Of a DNA stretch of 12,097 bases, positions 10,002 to 12,097 are shown piece after piece; the stretch's first letter is position 1; each line of letters begins with the position of its first letter. Source of the DNA: Euperipatoides rowelli. Lineage: Eukaryota; Onychophora; Udeonychophora; Euonychophora; Peripatopsidae. The stretch lies in the NCBI GenBank assembly GCA_003024985.2, contig PXIH01S0002146.1; one strand, given 5' to 3'. The translations under genes and the position numbers were made by a program. The notes beneath the pieces were generated by a model that saw only the letters and a list, made by a program, of their open reading frames with translations, had not been told where the DNA came from and did not search any database.

Positions 10002-10050
10002 TTGTTTCAAAGTGAACTTTCTCCGCTGGAGAAAGTTTACTTTGAAACCA
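10002..10050. repeat. 23-bp near-perfect inverted repeat with 3-nt centre
   Basis: The arms 10002-10024 (ending GAACTTTCTCC) and 10028-10050 (starting GGAGAAAGTTTAC) are complementary at 21 of 23 positions around the centre GCT. Each arm is one copy of the motif found in the array at 9037-9120. They are placed head to head like two abutted element ends. Confidence 0.88.
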
Positions 10051-10581
10051 AGTCGTATATTCAAGCTGTATTTTAAAAGGGATTAAGAGCAGTTTGACTC
10101 CAGCGTTTAGTGTAGTCTATTCTACAGAAAATGTACTATAAGATAAATATTATAACTCAAATTTGGAAATGTTCACTTTGATTCTAGGCAACTCATTTCT
10201 TCAAGCTGGTGAGAAGACTTATTATAAAAATATAACAAGTATCACAATCCCTAATCTCTGTCTGTAGGTAACATCTTGTTAATACAAGTTTATTCCCTAT
10301 TTGGGACAATTCTTTCTTTATCAATTTTGTTTTCAACATGTAAATTTCATTATAGGGCCAAGACCAATTAAACTTTTATTAAAATTATCTCATTAGTGAT
10401 AAAGTTAATACTTATACACTTCAACTACCGTATATATAAAAGTATTAAAAATAAGAGAAATTAAAAAATGTTTCAAAATTTTTAAAACATTAAACTAATA
10501 ATATGGCCATTCCTGGAACAACAGAATATAATAGGAAATAAATAAACTACTACTACTAAATAAAAAAAATGATTAGAAAAC

Positions 10582-10653
10582 CTGCATGACGGCTTGTGTG
10601 ATTTTATATAATTTATAGAGCTTGTTAGCTTCTGTCTCATTATCTGGATTAAA
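10582..10653 (-). CDS. CEP290: CEP290 exon A (matches human coding exon 3)
   Basis: This is an internal coding exon of 72 nt (24 codons), entered and left in phase 0. The acceptor is CTTTCAG (AG at 10655-10654) and the donor is CAG|GTTTTC (GT at 10581-10580). It reads FNPDNETEANKL then YKLYKITQAVMQ. The second half aligns with the human segment ENVIHLFRITQSLMK, with ITQ conserved and the flanking hydrophobic positions kept. The human exon at this place is 78 nt and also phase 0 (recalled from the known gene structure). CEP290 is a long coiled-coil protein of the ciliary transition zone that helps link microtubules to membrane and gates ciliary entry; this N-terminal part precedes the main coiled-coil array. 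The exon is too short to identify alone; its identity rests on continuity with exons B to E. The donor is weak, with T at +3. Confidence 0.87.
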
Positions 10654-10861
10654 CTGAAAGCAAATAAAACAAAGTAAATTAAAATGGTAACCTTCTTATG
10701 ATAAATAATAAAACTTTATTAAATATACAGTATGTTTATTAAATGGAGTAAACAATTTTAATTAACAGTTAAATTTATTCTGAATTGAAGCATATTGTTT
10801 TATATTAGCCAGCGGTCTGGATTTAACTACTTTTAAGCTCATTGGCCTAAAATATGTGCAT

Positions 10862-10872
10862 CCCCCCCCCCC
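10862..10872. repeat. Poly-C tract (11 C), poly-G in the transcript
   Basis: Eleven consecutive C on the plus strand followed by TG and a T run. A transcript of the minus-strand gene would carry 11 G here, about 210 nt before exon A. Confidence 0.85.
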
Positions 10873-11082
10873 TGTTTTTTTTTCTACAATACTTTGAAAA
10901 TAATTAAACAAACCAATTTTTTTTCTAAATGATTTAAAAAGTTACTATTTTCTTATTTTTTTTATTCTTGCAGTTTTCTATATGCATCCCCAATCAAACA
11001 TTTGCTTCCATCCATTTTCACAATTATTTTTAATTAAATAATTAATTAAAAACTTAAAGCTTAAAAAAAAGAGAAAATACTG

Positions 11083-11114
11083 ATATTTGAAATAAACCAT
11101 ATTTGAAATAAAAC
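11083..11114. repeat. 16-bp tandem duplication
   Basis: ATATTTGAAATAAACC at 11083-11098 is followed directly by ATATTTGAAATAAAAC at 11099-11114, 15 of 16 bases identical. It looks like a simple local duplication. Confidence 0.8.
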
Positions 11115-11589
11115 ATATTTTAACGGTTTTAACATGAACTCAACTGACTATTTATGTAATCAAACAGAACTATTTTTAAACTATAAAAACAACACCCACC
11201 GTATTTTCATAAAGCAGTTAGCATGAGCAGAACAACTAACTTATTATAAATAACATTTAATTATTAAAATTATATATAAATACAGTATCGTATCGGCCAG
11301 AAAAACTGCCATCCCCACGAGGGTAACCCATTCCCGGTTTAACAGGCTACAGTATACCAACCAGTTTATGGACAACACACTATGACTCACACCTGACCGC
11401 AAGAGCCTGTACAGTACATCACAACACATCATTGGACATATAAACACAAATTAAAAACAATGTAAATAAAATACAAATAAATAATTGAACAATAAAGAAA
11501 GAACAAAAAAATATATTGTTGCAAAATTTTTAATGTTGACAACCTTCCCACATTGGGCGTGCATTTTAATATTTTGTTTCTACAAAAAT

Positions 11590-11601
11590 CCCCCCCCCCC
11601 C
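11590..11601. repeat. Poly-C tract (12 C) followed by CT repeat
   Basis: Twelve consecutive C followed by TTCTCTCTC. It is a second long C run within 750 bp of the first and would give G12 in the gene's transcript. Confidence 0.85.
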
Positions 11602-12097
11602 TTCTCTCTCATAAATTTGCTGCTCTGGGGCTAAGTTTCCCATGCCTAAAGCCAGGCCTCTGGTTTAATGCTATCACATAGAATTCAAATTTCAATCGAT
11701 AGCTTTTTTAAAAAAAATTGTAATCAATTTTTTTTTTTTGGTTAGCTTATGAATTTGAATTTTGTTTGCTATTTTCATATGCAAATTACTACTTCATCCT
11801 ATTTTTTTTAAGCTTTAATAGATATTTAGAAATGGATTAGATTTTTCAATTTACTAAATTTCTAGTAGACTACAATAAACTAAGTTATAGTTTATGTTAT
11901 TTTAAACATAAATATATATATATATTTTGATTTCTAATGTTGAAAATAGGCTAATTTGCCCCAAAAGGTAAATTAGGTTATGTATTTGCATTTTATTATT
12001 ATGTGTTTATTTATCAACATTAAAATATATATACAGTATATACTCTACATACTTAAAATTCAATGATAATCAAAAATAAATGTTATATTATATAGCC

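Larger units (their letters stand above)
8839..10195. mobile_element. Candidate 1.36-kb inverted-repeat DNA element with internal iterons
   Basis: The left end begins TGAGTTACCTAGAATCAAAG. The right end, read inward, begins TGAGTTGCCTAGAATCAAAG. They match at 21 of 22 bases and stay similar for about 31 bp through ACTTTCTCC. The ends contain a motif with consensus GGAGAAAGTTCACTTTGATT, which recurs inside at 9037-9060, 9066-9089, 9097-9120 and in both orientations at 10002-10050. This arrangement resembles a foldback or subterminal-repeat DNA transposon derivative. There is no open frame of useful size and no clear target duplication, so superfamily and exact borders are undetermined. Confidence 0.58.
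7311..10581 (-). other. Intron between CEP290 exons A and B
   Basis: This 3,271-bp phase-0 intron has donor GTTTTC and acceptor ATTTTAG. From 7311 to about 8838 I see only AT-rich sequence, a CT repeat (8414-8427) and a 19-A tract (8535-8553). From 8839 to 10195 it holds an inverted-repeat element with multiple copies of a short motif. From 10196 to 10581 nothing is recognised. The frame at 8496-8705 on the plus strand is built on the poly-A tract and is not coding. Confidence 0.75.
10654..12097 (-). other. Sequence upstream of CEP290 exon A; no exon recognised
   Basis: In 1.44 kb upstream of exon A I looked for the initiator exon (human begins MPPNINWKEIM) on the minus strand and did not find it, so the first coding intron probably extends past the right edge. 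The stretch holds two poly-C runs (10862-10872 and 11590-11601), a 16-bp tandem duplication at 11083-11114, a GC-richer patch at 11281-11400 and an AT repeat near 11911-11924. No promoter can be supported. Confidence 0.6.

Noticed and set aside
11244-11447. Minus-strand open frame of 67 codons as a possible first CEP290 exon
   Set aside because: The translation is cysteine-rich and hydrophobic with no similarity to the CEP290 N-terminus, and no suitable donor leads to exon A.
1-12097. tRNA, rRNA, CRISPR, operon or phage-like content
   Set aside because: No cloverleaf with A and B boxes, no regularly spaced array of identical repeats with unique spacers, and no prokaryotic ribosome sites or gene packing were seen.

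Overview
This is a window of animal nuclear DNA. It is strongly AT-rich, with long introns, homopolymer tracts and remnants of DNA transposons, and it has no prokaryotic gene organisation. Five short minus-strand exons with GT/AG borders join into one frame of 185 residues. The joined protein is a coiled coil that matches the N-terminal part of the ciliary transition-zone protein CEP290 (roughly human residues 37-223, compared from memory). The divergence from the vertebrate protein and the noncoding sequence suggest an invertebrate. I cannot name the phylum with confidence.

Layout, read in the direction of transcription (high to low coordinates): 12097-10654 is upstream intron or 5' region with no recognisable coding exon. 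Exon A is 10653-10582. Then come a 3.3 kb intron, exon B (7310-7173), a 3.7 kb intron, exon C (3485-3345), a 1.4 kb intron, exon D (1976-1923), a 149-bp intron and exon E (1773-1624). The remaining 1.6 kb of the window is intron. All four complete introns are phase 0. The initiator-methionine exon lies beyond the right edge and the rest of this very long gene lies beyond the left edge.

The introns carry most of the unusual structure: a perfect 24-bp hairpin at 3099-3156; a piggyBac-like MITE bounded by TTAA at 5234-5556, and a lone similar end near 3587; a hAT-like non-autonomous element at 5936-6671 with a decayed 8-bp target duplication; and a 1.36 kb inverted-repeat element at 8839-10195 built around seven copies of a motif of about 20 bp. 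A TACAGTA/TACTGTA word is heavily repeated through the window.

The main gene-level observation is the exon structure. Two vertebrate exons are fused in exon B. The 21-nt vertebrate microexon that encodes exactly one coiled-coil heptad is missing between exons D and E. Every exon seen has a length divisible by three. I found no second gene, no RNA gene with adequate support, no CRISPR and no prokaryote-type system.
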